A DNA stretch of 64,000 nucleotides from Pieris napi (taxonomy: Eukaryota; Arthropoda; Insecta; Lepidoptera; Pieridae). Both the position numbers and the translations under genes were made by a program. The notes under the pieces were generated by a model. The model had not been told where the DNA came from. It searched no databases and saw nothing but the letters and a program-made list of their open reading frames with translations. Shown in pieces: positions 42,701 through 53,679 of the stretch; within the stretch, counting starts at the first letter, position 1; each line of letters opens with the position of its first letter. The stretch is taken from assembly GCF_905475465.1 (NCBI RefSeq), contig NC_062243.1, positions 2,066,001 through 2,130,000 of the forward strand. The letters run 5' to 3'.

Positions 42701-45700
42701 CCAGAAATGGAACTAATGCCACAATAGATAAAAAATGTTTATCTTACGAGTAAATATGCCAATAACCTATTTCCTGAACTTAACTGTCAATTGACATCCC
42801 TGCGTTGAATACGTCGCAAGTGTGGCTTTACTCCCATAGAGCAAGATCCCAGGGCCGCCAGACGTCACGTATTTTCTGACGGATGAAATGTGGACGATTG
42901 GGTAGTGTTAGTATGTACTATGATCGTATGCCTACCTGCTAGCTTGGTCAAACGGCCAATTTCCAGGTATCAGGTAGTCAAGGTACACAAAAACATTACT
43001 TACTTCACGTAAATTCTCATGGCTGATTTTTATATATGTTTTCGAGTGTATAGTTAAAAATAAATTGTCAATACTCCCAGACACTTTCCGTCGGCCATAT
43101 TGCTTGACAGACGCTTTAAGTGTCTCAAAATAATTAGTCAACTTCACGTAAATTCTGACGCTCCATTTTTATATATGTTCATCCGACAACTATTTCAAAA
43201 GCTTTGACAAGAAGACAGACCGATCCAAGGGGCCAATCATCCCCTAAACTAAATTTTAATATCTCTGTGAGTGGGAGGGCGAGAGCATTATCTACGCGCA
43301 TGAGACTGAGTGAGACCGACTGCGCTGTTAAGGCCATGAAAATTACTTGAACAGATATTTTATAATTGTTAGAACTTTTGTTGACAAGTAAATTATAGCA
43401 ACAAAAATAAGAAAAAAAATTGACATATAATAAATAATACTAAAGTTAGCCGACATTTTTAATTTTTTTTTTTTCAATTTATTAATTAGAACTAAAAAAT
43501 ATTTTACCTGAGTCAGTCGAAACGATTTCTCCAAATGTACAAGATCATATTGAACACCTGGAAAATATTGATTTACTTTCTGATAGTAATACTGAGGTTG
43601 ATACTGGTGTAAGTAATACTCAAAAGAGTCTTACTTGTATATACTGTAACCAACAAACGAAAAAGCACAAGTCCAAAAGATTGCCGCTAATTTCCTCTGA
43701 GCATCAACAACTACAAGATGGTAAATATAATTTTCATTGGTTCGATGGAGATCAATTACCGGGTTTTGTCAGTGAGTCGCTGGAAGAACAATCAGGTAAA
43801 TTATTTTCGTTTCTCATATTATTTATATCTTTTTAGTTTTTTCAGACTGTTGACAGATTGTTTCTTGTTTTTTACAGAGGAAGAAATTAAGGATAATGCT
43901 GATGCTGACGATCACGATTTAGATATTCAATTTCAAGATTGGCTGGATGATGAATTATCTAATTTCAACGATGATGATAATGAAGATTAAAAGCCACTGT
44001 TAAGAAATATTGAAGAATTAATATTTATCCACTTTGTTTCCAAATTTCCAATAAATAATTAATTTAAAAAATTGCTGCTATTTAAATATAAGAGGTATTT
44101 TAAAAAAATATTTTTTAGTTCTAATTAATAAATTGAAAAAAAAAAATTAAAAATGTCGGCTAACTTTAGTATTATTTATTATATGTCAATTTTTTTTCTT
44201 ATTTTTGTTGCTATAATTTACTTGTCAACAAAAGTTCTAAAAATTATAAAATATCTGTTCAAGTAATTTTCATGGCCTTAACAGCGCAGTCGGTCTCACT
44301 CAGTCTCATGCGCGTAGATAATGCTCTCGCCTTCCCACTCACAGAGATATTAAAATTTAGTTTAGGGGATGATTGGCCCCTTGGATCGGTCTGTCTTCTT
44401 GTCAAAGCTTTTGAAATAGTTGTCGGATGAACATATATAAAAATGGAGCGTCAGAATTTACGTGAAGTTGACTAATTATTTTGAGACACTTAAAGCGTCT
44501 GTCAAGCAATATGGCCGACGGAAAGTGTCTGGGAGTATTGACAATTTATTTTTAACTATACACTCGAAAACATATATAAAAATCAGCCATGAGAATTTAC
44601 GTGAAGTAAGTAATGTTTTTGTGTACCTTGACTACCTGATACCTGGAAATTGGCCGTTTGACCAAGCTAGCAGGTAGGCATACGATCATAGTACATACTA
44701 ACACTACCCAATCGTCCACATTTCATCCGTCAGAAAATACGTGACGTCTGGCGGCCCTGGGATCTTGCTCTCGCCCTCCCACTCACAGAGATATTAAAAT
44801 TTAGTTTAGGGGATGATTGGCCCCTTGGATCGGTCTGTCTTCTTGTCAAAGCTTTTGAAATAGTTGTCGGATGAACATATATAAAAATGGAGCGTCAGAA
44901 TTTACGTGAAGTTGACTAATTATTTTGAGACACTTAAAGCGTCTGTCAAGCAATATGGCCGACGGAAAGTGTCTGGGAGTATTGACAATTTATTTTTAAC
45001 TATACACTCGAAAACATATATAAAAATCAGCCATGAGAATTTACGTGAAGTAAGTAATGTTTTTGTGTACCTTGACTACCTGATACCTGGAAATTGGCCG
45101 TTTGACCAAGCTAGCAGGTAGGCATACGATCATAGTACATACTAACACTACCCAATCGTCCACATTTCATCCGTCAGAAAATACGTGACGTCTGGCGGCC
45201 CTGGGATCTTGGACCACCACTTTAAACGCTCACATAGCCGGCTCGCGTACGATTTCTCTATCGATTCCACATTATTATTTCCATATCAAACTTAAACCTT
45301 GAACTTTATGGCTGGTAAGTATTTTTTTTTTAATTTCACTGCATCGTGGAACATTGTCTATGGGAAATTAATTGGTAGTGTAGTAGGGGCAGTTATCTTA
45401 TCGCTTTTTTTATATCGGGCGTGTTCGACATGAATAGTGAGTGTTTTATTATTTTATTAAATTTACATTAAATTGAGTACAGATCTACACTTAGTCATTG
45501 ACTGAATTAAAATTGCTCTAATTATAGTATATGTAAACGTTACGTAACATTTAACGATTTTATATGATATCTTGAAGGACAGACGGGTAGGCGACTGAGG
45601 ACAGAATTGTATGTAACATAAATCTAGTTTCTTTTCTATAGTTCGATATTTAGAACATAATATTTAAATTAAAGTTTAATGAGCTGTTTATTTCTGGTGA

Positions 45701-48700
45701 CTACTCTTATTCAAAAGTAACATATACTAGATATTATCTTAAAGGAAATCGCATTGTCGAGATACAATTGGAATTATATCATGTTAATATGTTCATACAG
45801 TTACACGACATCGCTTTGACTTGTCATAGTATGACCATGCTTTTGGTGTTATCTCCGTAAATTTATAGATAATATTTATATAGCGTACATTATTTGTGTA
45901 CTATTGAATATAATAAATCCTTTATTAGCCATAAAAATGGTACAAAGGATTGCACATTCAGCCATGTCAAATCATGTCAAAATGTATTAAAAAACAAGTA
46001 ATTTAAAATGACATATTTTATGTCAGTATGTCAAAACTTATAACATAAGACCATTATAGAACACAGCAACAATTGTAGAAGCATTTAAAAACAAGGCCCT
46101 TCATTACGCGGAAGCTCTGCATCTTCCAAGAAGGCTAATAGTTTGATTGCCATGTATAGAGTCAGTATAGAAATATTGTAGCGTATAGAAAGTATATAGT
46201 AATGCCTTCTAAATCATATGCGCTCCTGTTAGGTAGATTTATCATGGTCCTGAATGCGAAAACGACCCCGGGAGTCTTTATGCGGTAGGATGTACCCGAA
46301 GAGCGTTTTAGTAGGTATTGCTCACCCGGCTCTATGAGTATCAAAGATTAGTCGAGTTGTATACTTTGAGGAATGCACAAATAACTGTTTTTGCTTATCA
46401 GAAAAGTAGATTTATCGTGTGTTTATGTCGCGATGGAAGTAGCTAGCGTAAACATCCATTCTATTTTCATATTTATTTTATTTACAAATAAACAGCGTAA
46501 CAGTACACGTTTCTGAGTGTACTCAGACTTGTTGTGTAGATTTATTAATTAAAATCACATACCTAAAGAACGGCTCACTTTAGTATGAAGAAATTTCTTA
46601 AGAAGACACGTGGAACATGGTGTAATGGTTGCAACTCCATACAAACATTGTGTAAAACAAAAAACTTGGCGATTAAAAAGAATGGCGGAGAGTTTATTGC
46701 CTGTTCTTCTCTCCCGTTCTATGCCCTAGATTTGAGAACTGGCAGTAAATGTAAAATTAGAAGTATTTAATATATTTCTTTTTTGACGTTCATAAGTGTA
46801 CGTTGTTACCTAAATGAATAAACGATTTTGACTATGAAATTTTATGACTGATTTAATAAAAGATAAGGCAGAGAAATATTACATCAATGATTTGTCTTTC
46901 ATAATATATTTTATACAGTATATGTTACAAGCTATCTATTTTAAAATATGACTATTATGGTTAAATATACATTTTACAAAAAATTATAAAATATCTTTTT
47001 TTTTTCTTAATAATGCGGATTAGGTAAAAATTAAACAGCCAACTACCGAATATATCAAGCTGTGGATAAGTAGTGTTTATTCTGTTATATTCGCGATGAA
47101 TGATGAATTCGAAAACAGTTATATGAGAACAAAGTATTTTTTTCTAATTGCAATATGTACTTCCTTCAAGTTTATAGGTCGCAGCATTTATGGTTGCCCT
47201 ACGGCACGGTAGCTGGCTTTGTTGCGTAAGCAGTGGGCTTATGCGACAAAATGGGGTCGCTTTAATTCAACTTGACTTGTTTTTATTCAATGTTTTTAAA
47301 CAACACGGTCTTTATGAATAATTTCAAGGTCTCCGTATTAACTATGGCATATTATTATGTTGTGGTCGGAAAACATATAAACATGAATTTAATTATATTG
47401 AGTAGTTGTGGAGTGGGCGTGTCTCAACCCTGAGGGGGTCCGTTCAACCCCAACCAATAATATATTTTAGAATGAACCTTCTTAAACATCCGAAGACTAT
47501 CCATATCACCTTGACGTCCGTCGTTCCAGAACTGAGCATTTCTTAAGGCAATTTCTGCCGCGCACCACTACATGTACCAATTCGGATTAGGGTCCTTCAA
47601 GAAAAGATCGTCCCAATTCTTAAAGGCAGTGCGAGTGTCCATGGGCGGCGGTATCACTTAACATCAGGTGAGCCTCCTGCCCGTTTGCCTCCAGCAATAT
47701 AAAAAAAAGCTTTTCGTAGTTAACAATCGGTGACAGTCCGATATTAATATATACAGGCAGTCCTCGTACTTACGGCATGTTTAAGGTTTTCTAAATACGC
47801 GACGTACATCGAAACGACGTAAGTTGAGACATATTTTTTCGTATGTTTACATGTAAAGCATAAGGGGTTAGAATCCACACGGACTCGAAATTTAAAAAAA
47901 AACTCATTTATAACAAAGGATATACATACTTTATTATCAAAAGTAAGTTCTTAAAATAATTATATATGCACTTATGAAATTGCTAGTTATTTTTGGTATT
48001 TGTGTCTTATTAATTTTAATAATAATTATAAAACTTCTATATAATATATATTTAAAATATGTAATGAGAAACAATAAATTAAACTTTTGGCTTAAAGAAA
48101 CTATGAATTCTAGATTGCTTCGCTTCTTTCTTCTTGCTATCATACATATCTTGGTAACACTGATAGGCTGCACAAATTTTGTTATCTTCGAAACTTCTCT
48201 CAAAATTAGGATCGTTTTGTTTAATTATCATGGCTTTCTCCAAATTTGCACAAGATAGAATGCTCCTATGCCGGAAATCGAAACAAATGACGTATGCTTG
48301 ACGAATAGTGTCAAAATATTGTTCGACGTAACTTGAAACGACGTAAGTCGAGGACTGCCTGTACTAAACCAGCTCAAAAATAAAGTATTATCTCGTTTTA
48401 TTTTTCAAAGTGACAGAAACAAAACGATTCCAGTACGTTAATGAGACTATCAAAACGGTTTTATCGCATACAATTATGGTATTTATTTGTTTACCTATAT
48501 TTTGTTTACAGTACCACTAGCGGGTAACGTAAAGGGTAGGCAAGGAAAGCGACGGCCGGCAGTTGGCACGGAGACCGGAGCACCCGTTGGTAAGAAGGGC
48601 AGATCGAGTGACTTAAGCTCGCTGAAGCTACCCTCGCACGGCTATCCCACAGAGCATCCATTCAACAAAGATGGATATCGTTATATACTTGCCGAGCCAG

Positions 48701-51700
48701 ACCCACATGCGCCGTTTAGACAGGTACTCTCAGTTTAGACAGGTTTATGTACTCTCGTCATTTGTTAATTAATTATTTTCTAAGCGCAAGAGGGATCTCG
48801 CGAGAGTTTTATCATTGTCTATTGAATTATTTTGTCCAAAACATATCTGATATGAATATAAAATTCTCGTGTCACAATGTTCGTTAATACTCTTCCGAAA
48901 CGGCTGGATCGATTCTTATGAAATTTTTATGCAGATTTAGAATCTTTCAAACCCCTAAGTGAAAAGGGGTGTTCACCCCAAATTTTTTTATGATACAGCA
49001 TATCATTTCAACCCTCTACGATCAACCCCTATTTTTTAATATTGTAGACAGTTATTTTGATTATGTCATGTGGAACATGGTGAAATGTTTGCAGCTCTTT
49101 ACAAACATTGTGTAAAACTTGGCGATTAAAAAGAGTGGTGGAGAGTTAATTGCCAGTTCTTCTCTTCCGTTCTACGCCCTTAAAAAAACAAATTGGCCCT
49201 TGATTTGAGAACTGGCAGTAAATGTAAAATTAGAAGCGTTTAATATATATTTATTTTTTGACGTTCATAAGTGTACATTGTTTTACCTATATGAATAAAT
49301 TATTATTTTATTTCGTTACTTATTTAAAAAATCATGCAATGTTGGCCTATTGGCTTCAGCGTGCGAATTTCATTCTTGATGTCGTAAGTTGGATCCCCGG
49401 CTTTGCACCGATGGACTGTGTATGAGCGCATTACACATAAGCTCGATTGTTGAAAGAAAACATCGTGAGCAAACCGGCTTGCCTAAAGGTCGATTCACAT
49501 ATATCAGTAAAGCCACAGTTCCGACACAGTACCGGCACAGTGCGAAATATTCTTTCATACAGTCTCTATGAACGCATCCCCACTTGTCAGTGTCAGTGAC
49601 GACACAGTGCTCTCAGTGTCAGTGCCGACACCGGCAATCACGGACGGATTTGTTGACAACGATATTTTTTGTCGGATCACTGACGCCGCGTTGTTTGTTG
49701 TTACATTTTGTTTATTGCAGAAGAATAAACAATATTGTAGCAGATCTCTGACATTTTAAAATATTTTCTTTCATCTTTAACTAATTCTTTGTGATGAATT
49801 CTCCTTCCGTCTCTCTTAATTACCATGCTTCATGCACCCATTTTCTTTTTTTCCTTGATGCTGCTCTTCTTCTTCGTATAAAGCATTCATTCATCATTGG
49901 TAGCTCCGTAGTATTGAACAGAGCCATAATGACGTTACTTAAAAACGGACCCTGAGTACTGACATGTGTGAATTGAATGACTGACGCAATACTGTATCAC
50001 TGATACTGAACTGAGCGGACACGTTGACGGAACTGTGGCTTCACTGATTTATGTGAATCGACCTTTAGACCCAAAAAGTCGAGGGCGTGTGTCAGGCACA
50101 GGAGGCTAACCACCTACTTGTCTATTAGATTCACAAATGATTATGAAACAGATACAGAAATCTGAGGCCCAGACCTAAAAAAGTTGTAGTGCCACTGATT
50201 TATTTTTTATAAAAAATTGCAGGAGTTTGACGAAAGTAATGAATGGAGCGGCAAGCCGATACCTGGATGGTTGTACCGCTCGCTTTGCCCCGGTGTAGTG
50301 CTGCTGGCACTACACGACCGCGCGCCGCAATTAAAAATAGCTGAAGATAGATTAGCTGTCACTGGAGAGAAAGGCTATTGTATGGTGCGAGCTACTCATG
50401 GTAAGTTTTATTAATAAACATAAAATTAATTAATAATAAGTTAATTAAAAGAGAATCGATAACTTTATTTTGGATTAGTAAAATTGGGGCACGTGTACTA
50501 TTTTTTATGAGAAATCTGTCTGTGAAATATAATCTATTATTAGTTAATAACAAAGATAAATAAATGAAAAAAAAAAAAATAATAACAAAACCACAACCAC
50601 CGGAAACAACGCTGGGGCTCCATCCAACCAGTGGCGCAACAACCTTTGAGGTCTGGGCCTCAGATTTCTGTATTTGTTTCGTGATCGTTTGTTTTTTCTA
50701 GGCCAGATGGTAATCAGCAGATCCATTTTTGGGTTTAAGGGAGGTTTTAGACCTAAAAAAGGTTGTAGCGCCATTGATTTTTTTTTACGGTAAAAGGTGT
50801 TTCCCGTGGAATCTGGTACTGGGAAGCGAGTGTAGAAGAGATGCCGGAAGGGGCGGCGGCGCGTGTCGGATGGGGTCGGAGGTACGCCAACCTGCAAGCC
50901 CCGCTGGGGTACGACAAGTTCGGGTATTCGTGGCGAAGCAGAAAGGGCACTAGGTCAGTATAAAATTGAATGCGATGGCTTTGACTGTGAACCTGAAAAA
51001 AATATTGTTCCAAGTGCCTTGTAATAACGCGATTTAAAAAAACAATAATACGCCAAATGTTTATTCATTATAACAATACTTTGATGAAGATGAATGTGTA
51101 AGATTTTGGAACCCTTTAAGAAAAAAATGTGTCAGGGTTCCCAGCTCTTCTTGTTATGGAAGAATTAATTCCATAACTTTTTTTTTTAATAAGAATTTTG
51201 ATGTTTTTTTTACAATTTAAAAAAAACATCAAAATTCGAATTACGTGACTCATTTATTACTCGATATGTGTGGCTTTCGACATTAAAAAATGCTTAGTTA
51301 ATTAATGTACATAGAACGGCGATAAATAAGGCTCGTTTATACTTTATTCGTTATTATTAAAATATACAGATCTGTACGTCAAACGCCCAAAAACGTCGAA
51401 CTTACTAATATAATAGTGAAATGAAAAATTATAACGTTGGAATATTGTCGCTCTGTTAAATTTATTATATTATTTATAATATTGTAAGGTCGGTGCTAAT
51501 AGATTGGATTGAGTCTGTAAGTGTTTGGAAATGAAATCTTTGGCAGTACAATACCAGTACCTGACGGATATGACGTAGATTAATGTGTTTAATTCGATAA
51601 AAATCTATATTTAATGTCGGTAAATTGTGCTATTTTAGATTTCACGAATCTCGCGGAAAGCACTTCAGCAATAGCTACGGCGAAGGCGACACTTTGGGCT

Positions 51701-53679
51701 TCCTCATAGTGCTGCCTGAGAGTCATTCCACTAAATACACGCCCAACACTTACAAAGATAGAGTGAGTATCCAATCTTTCTGGTGTATCTTATCGTATCT
51801 TAAATAGAGCGCTGGAAAGAGCGTTTGCCGTGTGTTGCTGGCCCGGAGGTTTACACGTTACATCAGAAGTCAAAGTTATTCTGTTCAAGGCGTAATGTCA
51901 GACATTTTACTCGTGCAGCCTATGGGTCCGTTTTACCCAGAAGGCAAAGAATACGGTCCGTATTTTGTGAAATCCTGAATGTGTTGATTACAAATTACAT
52001 ATCTTAAAACGTTGGTATGCTCCATGCCCGACTATAGGAGTATTATTTGTTTACTAACCAATACTAACAGAGCTACGAAGACCGAATTGTTACTGACTGA
52101 AAACTTATTAGTGAATTTTTGAAGTTCTTTTGGCGCGTTAGGGAAAAATGATGAGAGGAAATATTTTCTATTGTAAGTCGTTTTTTGTTCAAACGTAGAA
52201 TAAAGTTTTTGAAATGATTTTTATCTTGTTACGCCAAAGTATAACTTCTAACGCGTGTACATAAGTTCACAATGAATTGTAACTTTCAGTGTTACTTGTT
52301 ATTTTATTTTTGTTGAATTTTTAGTTTTCCGTACTAGGGTTGCCTGGAAGAGTTCGCTTGTTACGGATAAGGCCGCCCGTTGCATCCTTAATAATTTTTG
52401 TTACTTGTTTTTATTTTTATGTGACGAAGTTTAAATAAATAAAACTGAATATTATCTGAGATAAGTAAGTTATGACATCTGTTAACAATAACTGAGTGGC
52501 TTTCTTTTTAGTATTACTAAATAATAAAAATAATATTTTTTATTCCCTATTGCATTGTTTTGGTTTCTTGACCAAAAAATACACAAAAAGCAAAGATAAA
52601 TAAATACATTTGATTGTCAATTGTTTAAAACAAATTTTCTGTCTGCCTATTAGGGATAAAAAAAATATCCTATTTAAAATGTTTAATTATTTTTTCCAGC
52701 CATTAGTAAAATTCAAGAGCCATCTGTACTACGAAGACAAAGACAACATTCAAGAATCTCTAAACAATTTGAAGGCACTCGCGGGTAGTCGCATATTTTT
52801 CTTCAAAAATGGCGAATGTCAGGGCGAGGCTTTCGCGGATGTGTACCAGGGATGTTATTATCCATCCGTTTCGTTGCACAAGAATTGTACAGTTAGTGTT
52901 AACTTTGGACCTAATTTCAAATGTCCCCCCAACACGGACCAATCATATAGACCAGTAAGTTTTCTAATTTCCTAGGGCCCATATCCTAGAACATTGAAAT
53001 TGTGACTTGAGATACCTTTTGGAGTACGAACCTAAGAGCATTTGCAAGCTGACTCATTTACCAATGCCTAAATGCTGATAAAAAGGAACTATGACATATT
53101 TAATTCATTAGTTGACAAACATTACACTCCTCCGAAACGGCTTGACAGAGTCTCATGAAATTTTGTGGGTCTGAGATCTAAGAATCGGACAACATCTATT
53201 TTTCATCCCCCTAAATGTTAAGGGTAGTCCAGCCCTAAATTTTATGACACAGCATTAAAAAATACATACAACCCCTAATTTTCACCCCTCTACGATCAAC
53301 CCCTATTTTTTATTATAAATTATATACATGGCAAAACGACATTTGCCAGGTCAGCTAGTAATATAATATGCTGGTCAAAAGTGTTGTCAGTATTATTCAT
53401 GTTCTTTGATTTCAAAAACAAATTAAATAAGATTTTGACTTCAACTGAATTACCATAATTTTCAAATATTTTTAAGGACAAAGTTGATCAGCCTTCCATA
53501 TTTGTCAGAAACAGTAGTGTTGAAGCCTAGACGTAGGTAATATACCCAATGTATAAATGCTATATTAATTTCAGATGTCAGAAAAAGCTGAAGAAGCAAT
53601 ATGTGAACAAACCATGGCCGACTTATTATATCTGGCCGAGAATGAAGGGAAACTAAGATTGGATAATTTCAATCTCTGA
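36789..53679 (+). CDS. ash2: ASH2, SET1/MLL (COMPASS) complex core subunit
   Basis: Exons: 36789-36907, 36987-37165, 37270-37417, 38453-38649, 48512-48723, 50223-50400, 50797-50953, 51639-51762, 52700-52954, 53575-53679 (TGA). All phases agree. The N-terminal Cys/His cluster (CYWC, CASC, WFHESC, FICKNC) is the atypical PHD finger. The FPQMCLTALANL to PMYGLFNIEL block is the winged-helix region, and a basic linker follows (GKRRPA). The SPRY domain runs over exons 6-9 (WLYRSLCPGVV, KGYCMVRATHG, RGIWYWE, KFGYSWRS, GDTLGFLI, NGECQGEAF). The C-terminal SDI-like segment has CEQTMADLLYL. In the nucleus ASH2 binds RbBP5 and activates H3K4 methyltransferases. The chosen ATG is the first after an in-frame stop. 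AATAAA at 54209 is the likely poly(A) signal. Confidence 0.95.
38222..38333 (+). repeat. Retroelement 3' tail (TATCACTTAACATCAGG family)
   Basis: Contains GAGTATCACTTAACATCAGG and GCCCGTTTGCCCCCTGTTCT with an A-rich end; located in ASH2 intron 3. Sequence just upstream (about 38020-38160) resembles another degenerate element (GGTTCGGTAGTTTAGGAGTC). Confidence 0.7.
39629..39838 (+). repeat. GGAGAGTTTATTGCCAGTTCT family copy, host of the TIR insertion at 39843
   Basis: The forward copy runs to ..GTTACCTAT, where the next element is inserted. The uninterrupted sister copies at 46603 and 49064 show the empty site (TTACCTA(T)ATGAATAAA). Confidence 0.8.
39843..41613. mobile_element. 1.77-kb DNA transposon with ~51-bp GC-rich TIRs
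   Basis: The left end CGTCGCTGCGCGTGCAATAC continues through CGCGGAAGAGCACTTTGT to CCGCGTA, and the right end is its near-exact complement. The flanks give either a 4-bp ATAT duplication (39839-39842, 41614-41617) or a TA duplication; the empty-site sequence fits both. The left 1.1 kb is non-coding and AT-rich. The right part has a minus-strand frame of 149 codons. The superfamily is not identified. Confidence 0.85.
40966..41373 (-). CDS. Unassigned ORF inside the 1.77-kb TIR element
   Basis: From the first ATG the frame gives 135 residues; the open frame extends 14 codons further 5' through an LAASPRIYPNGEE segment. It has no Cys pair, no signal peptide and no DDE-type motif that I can see. 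Visible blocks are MILPSQYATITKEA, YEVITPDYTVFKDFG, RPGRGAGDHCVVEI, KLRFADDF and a Lys-rich end. It could be the C-terminal part of a transposase or an accessory protein. It is intact and free of stops, unlike the rest of the element. I do not recognise it. Confidence 0.5.
   Translation of the reverse strand: MILPSQYATITKEARKVPSHYEVITPDYTVFKDFGLKECLIYDSIRPGRGAGDHCVVEIKALRYNPSGTIDYKLRFADDFIPLLRRPKKIVPIDSVPSLYESRQPISKTKYDHLQELKSVIPKDCHSFYNNLPYK
42846..45212. mobile_element. Foldback element: 660-bp palindromic arms, captured exons, 444-bp tandem duplication
   Basis: The left arm (about 42846-43503) and right arm (about 44106-44763) are near-identical inverted repeats around a dyad at 43804.5. 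The outer 444 bp of the right arm is then repeated in tandem (44323 and 44767 begin the two units), ending with the same terminus as the left (CAAGATCCCAGGGCCGCCAG and complement). Each arm contains two short subrepeats with ACATATATAAAAAT and GAATTTACGTGAAGT. A 71-codon frame in the arm is identical in all three copies (42932-43147 minus, 44462-44677 and 44906-45121 plus). No target duplication is obvious. Confidence 0.85.
43490..43990 (+). CDS. Two-exon ORF in the loop of the foldback element (fragment)
   Basis: Putative exons 43490-43795 (acceptor-like AATTAG before it, donor GTAAAT) and 43878-43990 (TAA) join in phase. The product has an acidic/Ser-rich start, a CIYC motif followed by a basic KKHKSKR patch, FHWFDGDQLPGFV, and an acidic end (QDWLDDEL then Asp-rich). 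It has no ATG in the first part, so upstream exons are missing or were lost. It may be the end of a transposase or a captured host gene; the family is unknown. Confidence 0.45.
46603..46852 (+). repeat. GGAGAGTTTATTGCCTGTTCT family copy (uninterrupted)
   Basis: Starts near GGAACATGGTGTAATGGTTG and ends in ACCTAAATGAATAAACGA. It serves as an empty-site reference for the 39843 insertion. Confidence 0.75.
47510..47706 (+). repeat. Retroelement 3' tail (TATCACTTAACATCAGGTGAG family)
   Basis: Extended copy with TTCTGCCGCGCACCACTACA, GGGCGGCGGTATCACTTAAC and an A-rich end, in ASH2 intron 4. Confidence 0.75.
47754..48361. mobile_element. pogo/Tigger-type remnant, 608 bp
   Basis: Inverted ends CAGGCAGTCCTCGTACTTACG and the complement of CAGGCAGTCCTCGACTTACG, flanked by TA (47752-47753, 48362-48363). 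The right half encodes a transposase C-terminus on the minus strand; the central catalytic part is missing. Confidence 0.75.
48079..48340 (-). pseudogene. Transposase C-terminal remnant with PIP-box
   Basis: The minus-strand frame without an ATG start reads ..EQYFDTIRQAYVI, then LSCANLEKAMIIKQNDPNF, and ends KQSRIHSFFKPKV before TAA at 48081-48079. The QxxIxxFF pattern is a PCNA-interacting peptide, which is known at the C-terminus of pogo-type transposases. The DDE domain and DNA-binding domain are deleted. Confidence 0.6.
48890..49040 (+). mobile_element. Helitron fragment
   Basis: Shares ACTCTTCCGAAACGGCTGGA and CCCTCTACGATCAACCCCTA with the copies at 53112 and 63194, and is truncated at both ends. 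A GGAACATGGTGAAATG retroelement copy follows directly. Confidence 0.6.
49064..49312 (+). repeat. GGAGAGTTAATTGCCAGTTCT family copy
   Basis: Forward copy with a small internal insertion around 49180-49198; it ends ..CCTATATGAATAAATT. Confidence 0.7.
49350..50216 (-). repeat. Lepidopteran SINE, reverse, split by a MITE
   Basis: Pieces 49350-49485 and 50066-50216 together make the reverse complement of the SINE (GTAGTGCCACTGATTT, AGATTTCTGTATCTG, GGTCTA|AGGCAAGCCGG, GATGAATCC-type end). The MITE at 49486-50065 separates them at GGCTTGCC / TAGACCC. Confidence 0.8.
49486..50065. mobile_element. 580-bp MITE nested in a SINE
   Basis: Inverted ends AAGGTCGATTCACATATATC and GTGAATCGACCTT extend over about 38 bp (CAGTAAAGCCACAGTTCCG inside). 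A TA duplication (49484-49485 and 50066-50067) flanks it. The interior is CAGTGTC-rich at the left; no transposase. Confidence 0.85.
50615..50790. repeat. Two opposed partial SINE heads
   Basis: GTGGCGCAACAACCTTTGAGGTCTGGGCCTCAG (forward) and an AGACCTAAAAAAGGTTGTAGCGCC (reverse) piece lie back to back just upstream of ASH2 exon 7, within 10 bp of its polypyrimidine tract. Confidence 0.65.
51195..51239. repeat. AT-rich hairpin in ASH2 intron 7
   Basis: GAATTTTGATGTTTTTTT and AAAAAAACATCAAAATTC are exact complements separated by about 10 nt. Confidence 0.7.
53112..53358 (+). mobile_element. 5'-truncated Helitron
   Basis: Contains CTCCGAAACGGCTTGACAGA and CTACGATCAACCCCTATTTT, and ends CATTTGCCAGGTCAGCTAG before a T. 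It lies in the last ASH2 intron. Confidence 0.75.

Noticed and set aside
42932..43147. 71-codon ORF (also at 44462 and 44906) as a real gene
   Set aside because: Its identity across copies follows from the recent foldback arms; it has no domain, and in each copy it lies within repeat sequence.
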